Assembly: GCF_030149235.1 (NCBI RefSeq)
Contig: NZ_JASBRW010000041.1
Span: 1-64,000 of the forward strand
DNA from: Maricaulis sp.
Lineage (GTDB): Bacteria > Pseudomonadota > Alphaproteobacteria > Caulobacterales > Maricaulaceae
Reading direction: 5' to 3'
Length of the DNA: 64,000 bases
Position numbers and translations under genes: made by a program
Part shown: positions 26,128 through 35,570 of the stretch, piece after piece
Position numbering within the stretch: position 1 is the stretch's first letter
Layout of the letters: each line of letters opens with the position of its first letter
Notes under the pieces: model-generated
Database searches by the model: none
What the model was told of the DNA's origin: nothing
Seen by the model: only the letters and a program-made list of their open reading frames with translations

Positions 26128-26960
26128 TCAGGCGTTCGCGGACAGTGCGGCGAGACGCCGCGTCAAATGCCCGGTCAATTCCTGTTCCGCCGCGAACCGG
26201 TCGGTCTCGTTTTCAAGCAAGCGGTTGGCATAATTGATCATGACGCGCGTGGTGGAGACAAAGTCCGCCGCCTCGACATTCCACTGCGCATGAGTGCTGT
26301 CGGGATGATAGCGCTTTCGCAGTCCGCCGCGCGGGGCGTAGGTGAATCGCCCGACAAAGGCGAGACCGGCCAGCCAGGCGCGTTCGGAATGTATGAGCCG
26401 GTCGGTGCGCTCAATCCATAATCGATGCCGTCTGACTGCTGCAGCTCGAACCAGTCCTTTGAACGCGCCGCTGAAACGGCCGGTCGAGAACAGCCGGGCG
26501 CCCTCAAGCCGGTCCCATGGCTCTCCATTGCGCTCGGCTTCGTCGAGATTGAGTTCATTTCTTGCCGGCAAGGGCTCGCCTTCAAGCGTCTCGGCATGAA
26601 CCGGCCCGAAGCTCAAAACCGCGTCGGGGGTGTCCAGAAGGGCCTGATGCAGGGCGGCCAGATCTTCCAGCCCGCTCATGTCATCGTGCGGTAGAATGCG
26701 AAAGAACTCGGTCTCGCACGCCTTGATCAGCACATTGATATTGGCAACCCAGTCGCCGCCTGTGTCGTTCGCCAAAACGCGAATATTCTCGTGGCCAGCA
26801 TAGCGTTGGCGCAGCCGTTCGGCGCAGTCATCATGGCCGTGCTGATCGGAGAGCAGCACCTTCACACCCTGATCCAGCACCGCATCGATATTGCCGCAAA
26901 TATTCTCGAAAAACCGGTTGGAGCGGTAGAGCGGGATGAGAGAGTGATTGACGAGACCAT
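26128..26960 (-). CDS. GT2-type glycosyltransferase with an apparent frameshift near the start
   Basis: The long frame (26128-26880) encodes a GT-A glycosyltransferase domain: DQGVKVLLSDQHGHDDC, NIRVLANDTGGDW, ILPHDD (DxD-like metal site). It lacks the first beta-strand. An ATG at 26960, one base after the stop of the upstream gene, begins MVSSIT in a different frame. Deleting one CT unit from the GAGAGAG tract at 26938-26944 (plus strand) joins it to read MVSSITLIPLYRSNRFFENI, a classical GT2 N-terminus. So either the gene is broken, the tract switches, or the base calls are wrong. No normal start codon exists in the long frame before the GTG at 26880. Confidence 0.75.
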
Positions 26961-26961
26961 G

Positions 26962-28209
26962 TCACAGAACATCCAGCAGCATGTTGGCGGCAGCAAGCGC
27001 CGCAGACGGCGCGGTACAGTATTTCCCGGTATCGACACTGATCCAGTTGCCGACTGAGCGCGGTCCGATCCGGTAGCGTTGATGCAGTTCGCTGTTGGCG
27101 TCGGTTATATCGCTGCTGCCGCGCGCCATGATAAAGCCGCCGGCGATGTCGATGTCAGTCGCCTTGTCGGCCGCGCAAGCGAGGCCGGGAATAATTTCGC
27201 CGAGGGCGGCCAGCGTTTCACGGTAACGCGCCGAGCGGTCGGTTGCAGCGATGATGTGTTCAAGCGAACCGGTATCCAGGTCCTGCGTTTCCGCCAGCTT
27301 GCAGGCGGGATACCAGGACAGGTAAAAACGCCCATCGCCATGATTGACCACATCGCCATAGGGCCCGGAGACGAAAGTCGCTGTGGGGATGGTGTCGATC
27401 TGGCCGGGCGGCAGGTTGAGCGTGATCGCCAGCTTGTACCGCATCAATTGCGCCGCCGCGGGCGGCAGGCCGGCACTGGCGTCAATCTGCAAACGGTTTT
27501 GCCACAACGCGTTGATGACGAAATCGGCACCAAGGTCGCGGCATCCGTCCGGGTGATCTAGCGAGAGTATGTAGGTGTCATGCTTACCGCCTCTCGCGCT
27601 CTGCACACGGGTATTCCACAATGGCGTAATGCGCGGACAGGTCTTGATGGCATTCCGGACAGCGTTTGCGAGGCTGCGGGTGTCCACCGAGACTTCATTC
27701 GTCTGGAAGGCTGCGGTGACACAGTCTGGATTGAAGCGTGAGGCCAGCTCTGCGGAGTTCAGCCGGCGGGCCGGGGCAAAGCCGCCGGGCCAGTCGGCGG
27801 GCGCGCCGGGATAGGCCGCAATCGCTGCGTCGACACGTGCAAGGTGGTCTTCGATCGCGGTCGTGTGCAGCCGGGAGTCTGCCATCACGCCATAGATGAA
27901 GGGGCGTGACCACGCGGCCGGCGGGATGGAATGTCCGGTCAGCTCCTCCACGATCCGGATAAAGCTCAGACTCCCCTCGATCATCCGGGCATAGGTCTCG
28001 CCGCTCTGGTCTGCGCCATAGACATAGCCCAGATGCAACTTGCCCTCATTGTGCAGGCTCGCACCACGCATCGCGTCCGCCGCTGCATCGATCAAGATGA
28101 CGTCAAACCCGGTGCGAGCGAGCTTCAGCGCGGTCAGGCTGCCAGCGAGACCTGCGCCAAGAACGGCAATCCGGCCTGTTGAAGAGGGGGCAAGAGCGCG
28201 GTCACTCAT
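26962..28209 (-). CDS. FAD-dependent oxidoreductase (DAO-like)
   Basis: A 415-residue flavoprotein. The dinucleotide-binding motif VLGAGLAGSLTALKLA (18-33) and the acidic residue of strand 2 (LIDAAAD) are clear, and GDVVNHGDGRFYLSWYP and VDTGKYCTAPSAALAAANML mark the C-terminal flavin-binding region. It resembles glycine/D-amino-acid oxidase-like proteins found beside glycosyltransferases; the substrate is unknown. One base separates its stop from the frameshifted GT2 gene, so they form an operon. A divergent promoter region faces queA. Confidence 0.8.
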   Translation of the reverse strand: MSDRALAPSSTGRIAVLGAGLAGSLTALKLARTGFDVILIDAAADAMRGASLHNEGKLHLGYVYGADQSGETYARMIEGSLSFIRIVEELTGHSIPPAAWSRPFIYGVMADSRLHTTAIEDHLARVDAAIAAYPGAPADWPGGFAPARRLNSAELASRFNPDCVTAAFQTNEVSVDTRSLANAVRNAIKTCPRITPLWNTRVQSARGGKHDTYILSLDHPDGCRDLGADFVINALWQNRLQIDASAGLPPAAAQLMRYKLAITLNLPPGQIDTIPTATFVSGPYGDVVNHGDGRFYLSWYPACKLAETQDLDTGSLEHIIAATDRSARYRETLAALGEIIPGLACAADKATDIDIAGGFIMARGSSDITDANSELHQRYRIGPRSVGNWISVDTGKYCTAPSAALAAANMLLDVL

Positions 28210-28314
28210 ACGGGTTTCCAGACAGGTTCAAGCCGAAATCCGGCCGCATGAATCGGCCGAGCTGAGTGACAATATTGCTTGGGCGCAATCGGGGTATCGA
28301 TTACTGCAGCTGCC

Positions 28315-29379
28315 ATGCGCGTTTCCGATTTCGATTTCCATCTCCCCGAGGAGAATATCGCTCTGCGCCCCGCCCGGCCGCGCGATAGCGCACGCCTGCT
28401 GCATGTCGCACCCAATGGGGCGCTCGACGACAGGGGTGTGCTGGATCTGCCTGACCTGCTGCAGCCCGGCGATGTCCTCGTGTTCAACGACACCAAGGTG
28501 ATTCCGGCCGCGCTTGAGGGGATCCGCCCGGCTCGTGCCGTTGGCGGGGGCGGGGATGTCACGCTTGAAGTCAATCTGCACAAACGCGACGGCACCGATG
28601 GCTGGCGCGCCTTTATCCGCCCGGCCAAGCGCGTGAGGGAGGGCGATGAAATCGCCTTTGGCGAGGCGCTGAAGGCCGTTGTCGAAGCCAAGTATGAGGG
28701 CGGCGATACGCTCTTGCGCTTTGATTATTCCGGCGCTCAGCTGGATGAGGCGATTGCCGCCACCGGCGCGCCGCCGCTGCCGCCCTATATCGCTTCCAAG
28801 CGTGATGTCGATGAGCAGGACGTTGAGGACTATCAGACCGTCTATGCGAATGAAGAGGGCTCGGTCGCAGCCCCGACGGCGGGTCTGCATTTCACTGATC
28901 GTCTGCTCAAAGCGCTCGATGAGCGCGGTGTGATTCCCGTCCATGTGACCCTGCATGTCGGCGCGGGCACTTTCCTGCCGGTCAAGGTCGAGGACACGGA
29001 CGATCATGACATGCATTCGGAATGGTGCACGATTTCCGCTTCGGCTGCGGAACAGATCAATGTGGCCAAGGCGGCGGGGCGCCGTGTCATTGCGGTTGGC
29101 ACGACGGCGCTTCGGACGCTGGAGAGCCTGGCCGATGGCAAGGGCCGGGTGCGCGCGGGTAGCCGCGACACTGATATCTTCATCACGCCGGGCTATGAGT
29201 TCCAGGTCATCGATGCGCTGATGACCAATTTCCACCTTCCCAAATCGACGCTGTTCATGCTGGTCAGTTCGATTTGCGGTCTCGATGTCATGCAGCGCGC
29301 CTACGCCCATGCCATCGAGACCGGCTATCGTTTCTATTCCTACGGCGACAGCTCGCTGCTGGAACTGGCGGCGGACTAG
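28315..29379 (+). CDS. queA: S-adenosylmethionine:tRNA ribosyltransferase-isomerase
   Basis: A 354-residue QueA, which transfers and isomerises the ribosyl part of SAM onto preQ1 at the wobble position of tRNAs, giving epoxyqueuosine. Landmarks are [19 protein letters not shown] (1-19), [10 protein letters not shown] (near 57-66), [12 protein letters not shown] (near 182-193), [14 protein letters not shown] and [14 protein letters not shown]. The ATG at 28315 gives the family N-terminus. tgt, the earlier step, lies 1.5 kb downstream; the two are separated here by the repeat-bearing paralogues. Confidence 0.95.
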   Translation: MRVSDFDFHLPEENIALRPARPRDSARLLHVAPNGALDDRGVLDLPDLLQPGDVLVFNDTKVIPAALEGIRPARAVGGGGDVTLEVNLHKRDGTDGWRAFIRPAKRVREGDEIAFGEALKAVVEAKYEGGDTLLRFDYSGAQLDEAIAATGAPPLPPYIASKRDVDEQDVEDYQTVYANEEGSVAAPTAGLHFTDRLLKALDERGVIPVHVTLHVGAGTFLPVKVEDTDDHDMHSEWCTISASAAEQINVAKAAGRRVIAVGTTALRTLESLADGKGRVRAGSRDTDIFITPGYEFQVIDALMTNFHLPKSTLFMLVSSICGLDVMQRAYAHAIETGYRFYSYGDSSLLELAAD

Positions 29380-30101
29380 CCCGGGCAGCGGGGCAAGGCG
29401 TTATCGACCTGTACCGATGTTAAGCGGGTCCGGGTGCGAAGAACATTGCGCGATCCGCGGCCGGCTGTGGTTTGCGCCTCTTCCTCGACGACACCGCGTT
29501 CTCCCACGATACCGCGCTCTCCGACGATACCGCGCTCTCCGACGATACCGCGCTCACCGACAATCCCGCGCTCACCAACGAACCCGCGCTCTCCCACAAT
29601 ACCGCGCTCTCCGACAATCCCTCGCTCACCAACGATGCTGCGGCGATTGAGGCGTGCGCGAGCCGGTTCACCGGTGGCAACGCGCTGGTAGCAGACCCCT
29701 TCACCGTCTGGGCAAAGGCGCTCGACGCGGGCTGCATTGCCATCGGATAGCTGGCACTGCCCGGCCGGGCGCCATTCCTCGGTCGGAAACCACTCCTCGG
29801 TCGGGAACCATTCTTCAGTCGGAAACCATTCCTCGGTCGGAAACTCGATCCGGCCAACATGCTGAACCCTGGTCGAGGTCCAGTCGACGCCGGGGAACAA
29901 GTCGGGTTGTCCAGCCAGTAAATCCCGACGGGGATAGACGGCGTCGGGAACCGGCTCGGACGCGACGCGAAGGGCGGACGGATCGACCTGGGTGGTAACG
30001 GGCGGCAGGTGCCGACGGTGGCTGGAGGCCTGCCCCGTGGCCGGGTCTTGCTGAATATCAGTCATCAACAGGCTGGCAGCCGTGATCAGAAAAATGCTCA
30101 T
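29376..30101 (-). CDS. Unknown secreted protein with two hexapeptide tandem-repeat blocks
   Basis: A 241-residue product of unknown function. Residues 1-15 look like a short signal or membrane segment ([15 protein letters not shown]). Residues 62-75 ([15 protein letters not shown]) also occur in the gene immediately upstream. Then come four copies of [13 protein letters not shown], a Cys-containing stretch, eight VGERGI-type copies and a basic Thr/Arg-rich end. Each block is an exact 18-bp tandem repeat in DNA. GAGGGGGAA precedes the ATG at 30101. Its stop overlaps the convergent queA stop. It is a diverged duplicate of 30120-30728. Confidence 0.65.
   Translation of the reverse strand: MSIFLITAASLLMTDIQQDPATGQASSHRRHLPPVTTQVDPSALRVASEPVPDAVYPRRDLLAGQPDLFPGVDWTSTRVQHVGRIEFPTEEWFPTEEWFPTEEWFPTEEWRPAGQCQLSDGNAARVERLCPDGEGVCYQRVATGEPARARLNRRSIVGERGIVGERGIVGERGFVGERGIVGERGIVGERGIVGERGIVGERGVVEEEAQTTAGRGSRNVLRTRTRLTSVQVDNALPRCPG
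29488..29649. repeat. 18-bp tandem repeat, 8 units plus a worn one
   Basis: Eight 18-bp units of the form acgataccgcgctctccg run from 29488 to 29631, then a degenerate ninth to 29649. Because the period is six codons, the reading frame is kept; on the reverse strand it encodes the VGERGI repeats. Differences between units are few, mostly at the third and 14th-18th bases. Confidence 0.9.
29772..29843. repeat. 18-bp tandem repeat, 4 units
   Basis: Four 18-bp units of the form ccattcctcggtcggaaa lie at 29772-29843 and encode FPTEEW on the reverse strand. The unit is unrelated to the block at 29488, so two independent expansions occurred in one gene. Confidence 0.9.
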
Positions 30102-30119
30102 AGTGTTTCCCCCTCGGCC

Positions 30120-30728
30120 CTAGCGCGGGCAATGATTGCTGGATGAGATGTCGAATGCGGACAACTGATAGGGCCATTGCACTGAAGCAGCGGTCCGGCG
30201 CGGGCTCTGGACCTGGCCCATGTCATCGCGGAAGACTTCCGTTTCGGTATTGGCGGTCGCGCTGAGATCGCTGCCGATATTTTCCCGCTCTACGCCGCGC
30301 CGGCGCGTGGCGCCGGTCGCGCCGCTGCCGGGCTGGTGTACGCCCCGGCCATCACCGGAGGGTGCCTGGGCGAAGAGGATTTTCTGGTAGTAGAAATTGA
30401 CCTCTTCGGTCGGGCGTTCATTGTTATTGCCGCGGGCGCGGTAGACATAGCCAACCTGACCATTGCGGCCCTGGCAATGCCCTGCGGGCTGCCAGTCGAC
30501 GCCGGGAAAGGCAGTGGCGTCGACCTGGCGAATCTCGATGCCGCTCCAGTCCACGCCGGGAAAATGATTGGGCTGTCCGGCGAGCAGATCATTGGCCGGA
30601 TAATTTCCGGCGGCCCGGACGGGCTCATAGGTGCGCCGACCAGTGGCTAGGCCGGAGCCGCGCTCACGTTGCTGAAAATCTGCATCGGTGGCCAGAAGGC
30701 TGGCCGCTGCCATCAAAAGAAAACTCAT
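30120..30728 (-). CDS. Unknown secreted protein, repeat-free paralogue of 29376-30101
   Basis: A 202-residue protein of unknown function with the same plan as its downstream neighbour: MSFLLMAAASLLATD start, NDLLAGQPNHFPGVDW, and a second FPGVDW before QPAGHCQ exactly where the neighbour has its FPTEEW array. The C-terminal half is Gly/Arg-rich with a terminal Cys (SSSNHCPR). GGGGAGG precedes the ATG at 30728. Only 18 bp separate the two genes, so they are one transcription unit. Confidence 0.65.
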   Translation of the reverse strand: MSFLLMAAASLLATDADFQQRERGSGLATGRRTYEPVRAAGNYPANDLLAGQPNHFPGVDWSGIEIRQVDATAFPGVDWQPAGHCQGRNGQVGYVYRARGNNNERPTEEVNFYYQKILFAQAPSGDGRGVHQPGSGATGATRRRGVERENIGSDLSATANTETEVFRDDMGQVQSPRRTAASVQWPYQLSAFDISSSNHCPR

Positions 30729-30750
30729 CTCTACCTCCCCGTTAGAGCGA

Positions 30751-30764
30751 ATATGCTAGCATAT
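30751..30764. promoter_or_regulatory. 14-bp palindrome in the divergent region before tgt
   Basis: ATATGCTAGCATAT is a perfect palindrome within an A+T-rich patch 22 bp upstream of the reverse-strand gene (start 30728) and 75 bp before tgt. It could be a regulator site or part of overlapping -10 elements. No regulator is assigned. Confidence 0.35.
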
Positions 30765-30838
30765 ATTCCCCTGCGTCTGAGCTGAAGATGAACGCCATGG
30801 CTTTCGCTTTGGCCCAAGGCGGACTAGAAGCGCGCCCC

Positions 30839-31966
30839 ATGAGCGCATTTCCTTACACGATCAAAGCGACCGACGGCGCGGCCCGTTCCGGTGTCCTGAC
30901 CACTTCGCGCGGCGAGATCCGTACTCCGGCCTTCATGCCGGTCGGCACGGCCGGCACGGTCAAGGCGCTGTATATGGATCAGGTCAAGGAGACCGGGGCC
31001 GATATCATCCTGGGCAATACCTATCACCTGATGCTGCGTCCTGGCGCGGAGCGGGTGAAGAAGCTCGGCGGGCTGCACAATTTCTCCACCTGGAAAGGCC
31101 CGATCCTCACCGATAGCGGTGGCTTCCAGGTCTGGTCGCTGTCCAAGCTGCGCAAGATGAGCGAGGAGGGGGTGACCTTCTCCTCGCATATCGACGGGTC
31201 GAAGCATTCGCTGACCCCGGAACGCTCGATCGAGATCCAGGCCGACCTGCTGGGCGCTGACATCTCAATGCAGCTGGATGAATGCACCGCCTTTGGCTGC
31301 TCCAAGGACGAGGCCGCCTCCTCGATGGAGCTCTCCCTGCGCTGGGGCGCGCGCTCCAAGGCCGCGTTTGGCGAGCGGTTTGACCAGGCGCTGTTCGGGA
31401 TCGTCCAGGGCTCCGTCTTTGACGATCTGCGCCGGGAAAGCGCCGAGCGTTCGATCGAGACCGGTTATGACGGCTATGCCATTGGCGGGCTGGCGGTTGG
31501 CGAAGGCTTTGAGCTGATGTGCCAGGTGCTCGACTTCACCACCCCGCACCTGCCGGTCGAACGGCCGCGCTATCTGATGGGCGTGGGCAAGCCGATTGAT
31601 CTGGTGGAAGCCGTAGCCCGCGGTGTCGACATGTTTGACTGCGTGCTGCCGACCCGGTCAGGCCGGCATGGCCAAGCCTGGTCGGATTATGGCCCGATCA
31701 ATATCAAGCGGGCCGAATTCATCGAGGACGACACGCCGCTCAATCCGGAGCTCAACTGTCCCGCCAGCCGCGATTATTCCAAGGCCTATCTCAACCATCT
31801 CTTCCGCTCGGGCGAATACCTCTCGGCCATGCTGCTCAGCTGGCACAATATCGCTTACTTCGAGGACCTCACCGCACGCATGCGCGCGGCCATCGAAGCG
31901 GGCGAGTTCGCGGCCTTCCGGGCTGAATTCAATGCGCGCTGGGCGCAGGGGACCTCGAAGGGCTAG
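30839..31966 (+). CDS. tgt: Queuine/preQ1 tRNA-guanine transglycosylase with a degenerate zinc site
   Basis: A 375-residue Tgt that exchanges guanine 34 for preQ1 in GUN-anticodon tRNAs. The catalytic loops [14 protein letters not shown] and [18 protein letters not shown] are intact, with both active-site Asp. The zinc site is not: where the family has C-x-C-x2-C followed by His, this reads [15 protein letters not shown] (near 301-315) and later SWHN, so two of the three Cys are Leu and Ser, while the His is kept. I chose ATG 30839, giving a normal N-terminus ([16 protein letters not shown]); upstream in-frame ATGs at 30788 and 30797 exist. Confidence 0.93.
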   Translation: MSAFPYTIKATDGAARSGVLTTSRGEIRTPAFMPVGTAGTVKALYMDQVKETGADIILGNTYHLMLRPGAERVKKLGGLHNFSTWKGPILTDSGGFQVWSLSKLRKMSEEGVTFSSHIDGSKHSLTPERSIEIQADLLGADISMQLDECTAFGCSKDEAASSMELSLRWGARSKAAFGERFDQALFGIVQGSVFDDLRRESAERSIETGYDGYAIGGLAVGEGFELMCQVLDFTTPHLPVERPRYLMGVGKPIDLVEAVARGVDMFDCVLPTRSGRHGQAWSDYGPINIKRAEFIEDDTPLNPELNCPASRDYSKAYLNHLFRSGEYLSAMLLSWHNIAYFEDLTARMRAAIEAGEFAAFRAEFNARWAQGTSKG

Positions 31967-32601
31967 CGACTGGCGTTATGGCTGCCGTCGGCTTCCTCGA
32001 TCAGGCCATAGGCTTCAAACGCCCGTTCCATATAGCTTTCCGGGCAGCCAAACCCGTCATAAAGCCCGCGCAGATAGGCGCGACGGCGCTGGGCGTGGTC
32101 GCGCTGTTCCTGCGCTTCACGTTCAATCCGTCCGGCACCGCCGATAAAGCGGACAACCGGGCGCACCGGGTTGAGGCCGACAATGGTCGAGCGATACAGA
32201 CCTCGGGTCGCATCGGCGGCGGCGCCGGGGGCCTGACGCGCCGCATGGGCACCCCGTCCGATCCAGGTCTCGTGTTCATGGTCGGCTTCTTCTTCGATGC
32301 GCCGCTCTTCCTCGATATCCGGGCCGAGAACCACGGTCAGCCGGGCAATATCGCGTGACACGGTCGAGCAGCGCCGGCGCGACCCCTCACCGCCATAGGG
32401 GGTGGGCACGGTGTCATCGCCTTCATCGACCATGATCTCGCCTGGACGCTGGCGCGGCAGGCCGACCGCATCTTCCACCGCCGTGCGGGTCTCATCGCGC
32501 GCAAAACCGCCCGCCTGGCTCGCCCGGTCCCTTGTGGAACTGCACGCACTCGCCGCTAACGCCGCGAGAACACATGCGAAAATCTGAACTCTCCCCGTCA
32601 T
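31963..32601 (-). CDS. Lipoprotein of unknown function
   Basis: A 212-residue predicted lipoprotein: [20 protein letters not shown] with a lipobox (ASAC) and Ser-Ser at +2/+3. The mature part is highly charged, with a stretch of acidic-basic helices ([21 protein letters not shown]), a conserved-looking [12 protein letters not shown] strand, and a helical end ([29 protein letters not shown]). No domain recognised. An alternative ATG at 32613 is four codons upstream. Convergent with tgt (4-bp overlap). Confidence 0.7.
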   Translation of the reverse strand: MTGRVQIFACVLAALAASACSSTRDRASQAGGFARDETRTAVEDAVGLPRQRPGEIMVDEGDDTVPTPYGGEGSRRRCSTVSRDIARLTVVLGPDIEEERRIEEEADHEHETWIGRGAHAARQAPGAAADATRGLYRSTIVGLNPVRPVVRFIGGAGRIEREAQEQRDHAQRRRAYLRGLYDGFGCPESYMERAFEAYGLIEEADGSHNASR

Positions 32602-32718
32602 GCAAACCATCATACAAATGATTGTGACGAAAACGCATCAAAAATACTGAAATCGATCAGCAAATGCGCATTGACCACACAGATTCGCGCGTATACGTTC
32701 CGCGCTCTTCCGAAACGG

Positions 32719-32794
32719 GAGCCGATAGCTCAGCTGGTAGAGCATCTGACTTTTAATCAGACGGTCCAGGGTTCGAATCCCTGTCGGCTCACCA
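32719..32794 (+). tRNA. tRNA-Lys (UUU)
   Basis: A 76-nt cloverleaf: acceptor GAGCCGA (32719-32725) pairs perfectly with TCGGCTC (32784-32790), followed by discriminator A and encoded CCA. The D-arm has AGCTCAGCTGGTAGAGC, the anticodon loop CTTTTAA gives UUU, and the T-arm has GTTCGAATC. Confidence 0.96.
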
Positions 32795-32864
32795 TTTCAA
32801 TCCTTTCCAGCAATTGTCAGCGCGCTCGAAACGCCTACTCTTCTCTACAAACGGGGAGGGCTTC

Positions 32865-34541
32865 ATGCGTTTGTTCAAATTCTTTGCGGTGCCAGCTGCG
32901 CTGGCCGGACTGGTGGCTTGCGGGCAAACGGACGAGGCGCCGCCCGTCGTGGACGACACGACCACGCGGACGATCAGCCAGGGCGAGCTGGTCGGTTTCA
33001 CCAATGCAGCCGGTGCACAGGTCTGGCGCGCTGTGCCGTATGCCGCCGCGCCTGTCGGTGATTTGCGTTGGCGCGCGCCACGGCCGGCGGAAGCGTTCGA
33101 GACCCGTTTTGAAGCCCTGGAATTCGGTCCGCGTTGTCCGCAGATCACCAATGCGCTCGATGAGGGCGAGGGGCTTGAGGCGGGCCAGATCATCGGTAAC
33201 GAGGACTGCCTGACCCTGGATATCTACGCCCCGCCGGACACGCAGCCGGGTGATGACCTGCCGGTGATGCTGTGGATCCATGGCGGTGCCAATACCTGGG
33301 GGCGTTCCTCGGCCTATGATGGGTCGCAACTGGCCATCGACCGCGATGTGATTGTCATCGCCATGCAATACCGGCTCGGGCCACTCGGCTGGTTTGCCCA
33401 CCCGGCGATCCGTTCTGATGCCGAAACAAGTGAGGACGCGGCCGCCAATTTCGCCGTGCTCGACATGATCGCCGCGCTGGAATGGGTGCAGGCCAATGGT
33501 GAAGCCTTTGGCGGTGACACCTCGCGTGTGACGATATTCGGCGAGAGTGCCGGCGGGCATAATGTCGCCGCGCTTCTGGCCAGTGCGCCGGCGCGTGGGC
33601 TCTTCCATGCCGCGGTCATCCAGAGCGGCAGCACCCGCACTGTGACGCTGGAAGAGGCCGAACAGACGGCGCCGAACTCCGCCATCGATAGGGCCAATGT
33701 CTTTGCCGGGCCGGATGCCGATGCTGCCACGATCCGGTCGACGCCGCTGAACACGGTCTATGAGGCCTATCGTGCGGCCCTGGCCGAGGGCAGCAATCTG
33801 CCGCGCATGATCGAGGATGGTGTGGCCATTCCCGAAGGCGGCATCCTCGCTGCGGCACTGACACCGGAGGGATTTGCACCGGTGCCGGTCATTACCGGGG
33901 CCAATCTCGACGAAATGAAACTGTACGGCCTGCTCAACCCGCTACTGGTTAACCGTATCGGCCCGTTCATCTGGGCCAAGGACCGCGATGTCTATGATGC
34001 GGTGTCGGAATATCCCAGCCGCCTCTGGCGCGCCCTGGCGGTGGATGAGCTCGCCATCGCCCTGAACGCGGCCGGGCATGATCAGGTCTGGGCCTATCGT
34101 TTTGACTGGGACGAGGGTGGGAGTTTCCTGGTGACCGATTTGGCCCACCTCATGGGGGCGGCCCACTCGATGGAAATCCCCTTCGTGTTCAACCATTTCG
34201 AATTCTACGGCCAGCTCGATCCGATCCTGTTCAATGGCTCGAACGCTGCGGGGCGGGCCGATGTTGCAGGGGCCATGGGGCGTCACTGGGCCAGCCTGGC
34301 TGCGACGGGGCGCCCGGGCGCGGATTGGGCAGCCTGGAGCGAGGCGGGGAGCTTGATGCGCTTTGACACGGTTGAGGGTGGCGGCGAGATGATGTCCGGT
34401 GTTGAAACACCGGCGCAGATCGCGGCTGACCTGGCCAGTGATGACCGCCTGACCGATGATCTCAAATGCGCCGTTGCCGCGTCGATCCTGTCGCGTGATC
34501 CGCAATTGCGGCCGGACTTCGATGCGGTGCTGACCTGCTAG
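32865..34541 (+). CDS. Carboxylesterase type B lipoprotein
   Basis: A 558-residue esterase with a lipobox (AGLVAC near residue 19). The type-B signatures are present: IIGNEDCLTLDIYAP, the nucleophile elbow FGESAGGHN, the acid region TGANLDEMKLYG and the catalytic His in GAAHSMEIPFVF. WIHGGANTWG supplies the oxyanion hole. It probably hydrolyses small esters at the cell envelope; the substrate is unknown. GGGGAGGG precedes the ATG at 32865. It starts 70 bp after tRNA-Lys. Confidence 0.92.
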   Translation: MRLFKFFAVPAALAGLVACGQTDEAPPVVDDTTTRTISQGELVGFTNAAGAQVWRAVPYAAAPVGDLRWRAPRPAEAFETRFEALEFGPRCPQITNALDEGEGLEAGQIIGNEDCLTLDIYAPPDTQPGDDLPVMLWIHGGANTWGRSSAYDGSQLAIDRDVIVIAMQYRLGPLGWFAHPAIRSDAETSEDAAANFAVLDMIAALEWVQANGEAFGGDTSRVTIFGESAGGHNVAALLASAPARGLFHAAVIQSGSTRTVTLEEAEQTAPNSAIDRANVFAGPDADAATIRSTPLNTVYEAYRAALAEGSNLPRMIEDGVAIPEGGILAAALTPEGFAPVPVITGANLDEMKLYGLLNPLLVNRIGPFIWAKDRDVYDAVSEYPSRLWRALAVDELAIALNAAGHDQVWAYRFDWDEGGSFLVTDLAHLMGAAHSMEIPFVFNHFEFYGQLDPILFNGSNAAGRADVAGAMGRHWASLAATGRPGADWAAWSEAGSLMRFDTVEGGGEMMSGVETPAQIAADLASDDRLTDDLKCAVAASILSRDPQLRPDFDAVLTC

Positions 34542-34547
34542 CCGGTA

Positions 34548-35570
34548 CTAGGCCTTAACCGGGGCCGCGATGTCTCGCATGAGATAGCACAGGCAGTCCT
34601 CGCGCAGGATCTGCGGGTCCTGGGTCAGCATGGACGGGGTGATGGCGCGCGCTAGCCGGATCACCTCGCCTTCACGCGTGAAGAAGCGCTCGGTGATGTC
34701 TTCCCGCTCGGCATTGAGCACGCGCAGGACCGGGGCCGGGACGCGGCTGGTGGCGAACGGCGTGCCGGCTTCGAGCGGCGTGAAATTCCAGCGTTCAAGA
34801 TCAGCGGGAAAGACCAGGTCCGCATCGGAGGTTTCGGTGAAACCGAAGGAGACATGGCGCGCCAGCTCGACCCGCCCGATGGTCTCGTAAATGCTGACCT
34901 CGCGGTCGAGGCCGGAGGCGCGGAAGGCGTGCAGGTGCAGCGTGTCGAGGACAAGGTCGAAGGCGCGTTCAATGCCGCGCGCATCACCCGACTTGCCGGC
35001 CTCTACCGTGACCGACGGGCAGATCTTCGACATTGCCATTGAGATCACGCTGGAAGGATTGTTGAAGGTCACCAGGGTCGGGCTGAACAGGGATCCCAGA
35101 TGCAGGAATTCCGGCTCCAGCCGGTTGACGCAGGCATAGTGCGGGTTGAGGCCGGTATTGTTGTGGATGTCGATGGCGGCAAAGGGCTGAGCCGCGCGTA
35201 CTTCGGCGAGGACCTGTTGCGCCAAGTCATGTTCGCGGTCCCGGCCGCCTTCCCAGATGCGGTTATAATCCGGTTGACCGCTGAGATGCCGGACACCGGC
35301 CTCGGTCGCAGTGACATTGCCGACGAAGACGAGCAGGGGGCGCGGCAGTTTGTGGGTGCGCATCCAGTGCGCCAGGCGCTGCAGCACGTAAAACCCGGTC
35401 GTCTCATTGCCGTGCAGCAAGACCGACAGGAAGACCGGCGCACCGGCGAGGCCCGTGAGCTCGATCAGCGCAGAGTCGGGAAAGACGGAACGGATATCGC
35501 GCGGCCCGATACGCAAAAGCGCGTCGGGCAGGGCGTCATACCGGGCCAACGGCAGGGCTAGATGGTCCAT
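34548..35570 (-). CDS. Succinylglutamate desuccinylase/aspartoacylase-family deacylase (M14-like)
   Basis: A 340-residue zinc deacylase of the AstE/aspartoacylase family. The metal ligands are seen in LLHGNETTG (His53, Glu56) and DIHNNTG (His near 136), with the catalytic Glu probably in VTVEAG (near 190). Family members remove acyl groups from amino acids or peptides. Its start overlaps the last codons of the GCS2-type ligase upstream by 13 nt, so the two act together. Whether it serves the astA-astD pathway 8 kb downstream is open. Confidence 0.82.
   Translation of the reverse strand: MDHLALPLARYDALPDALLRIGPRDIRSVFPDSALIELTGLAGAPVFLSVLLHGNETTGFYVLQRLAHWMRTHKLPRPLLVFVGNVTATEAGVRHLSGQPDYNRIWEGGRDREHDLAQQVLAEVRAAQPFAAIDIHNNTGLNPHYACVNRLEPEFLHLGSLFSPTLVTFNNPSSVISMAMSKICPSVTVEAGKSGDARGIERAFDLVLDTLHLHAFRASGLDREVSIYETIGRVELARHVSFGFTETSDADLVFPADLERWNFTPLEAGTPFATSRVPAPVLRVLNAEREDITERFFTREGEVIRLARAITPSMLTQDPQILREDCLCYLMRDIAAPVKA

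Noticed and set aside
29488-29649. Possible CRISPR array
   Set aside because: The 18-bp units abut without spacers and stay in frame as hexapeptides, so it is a coding tandem repeat.
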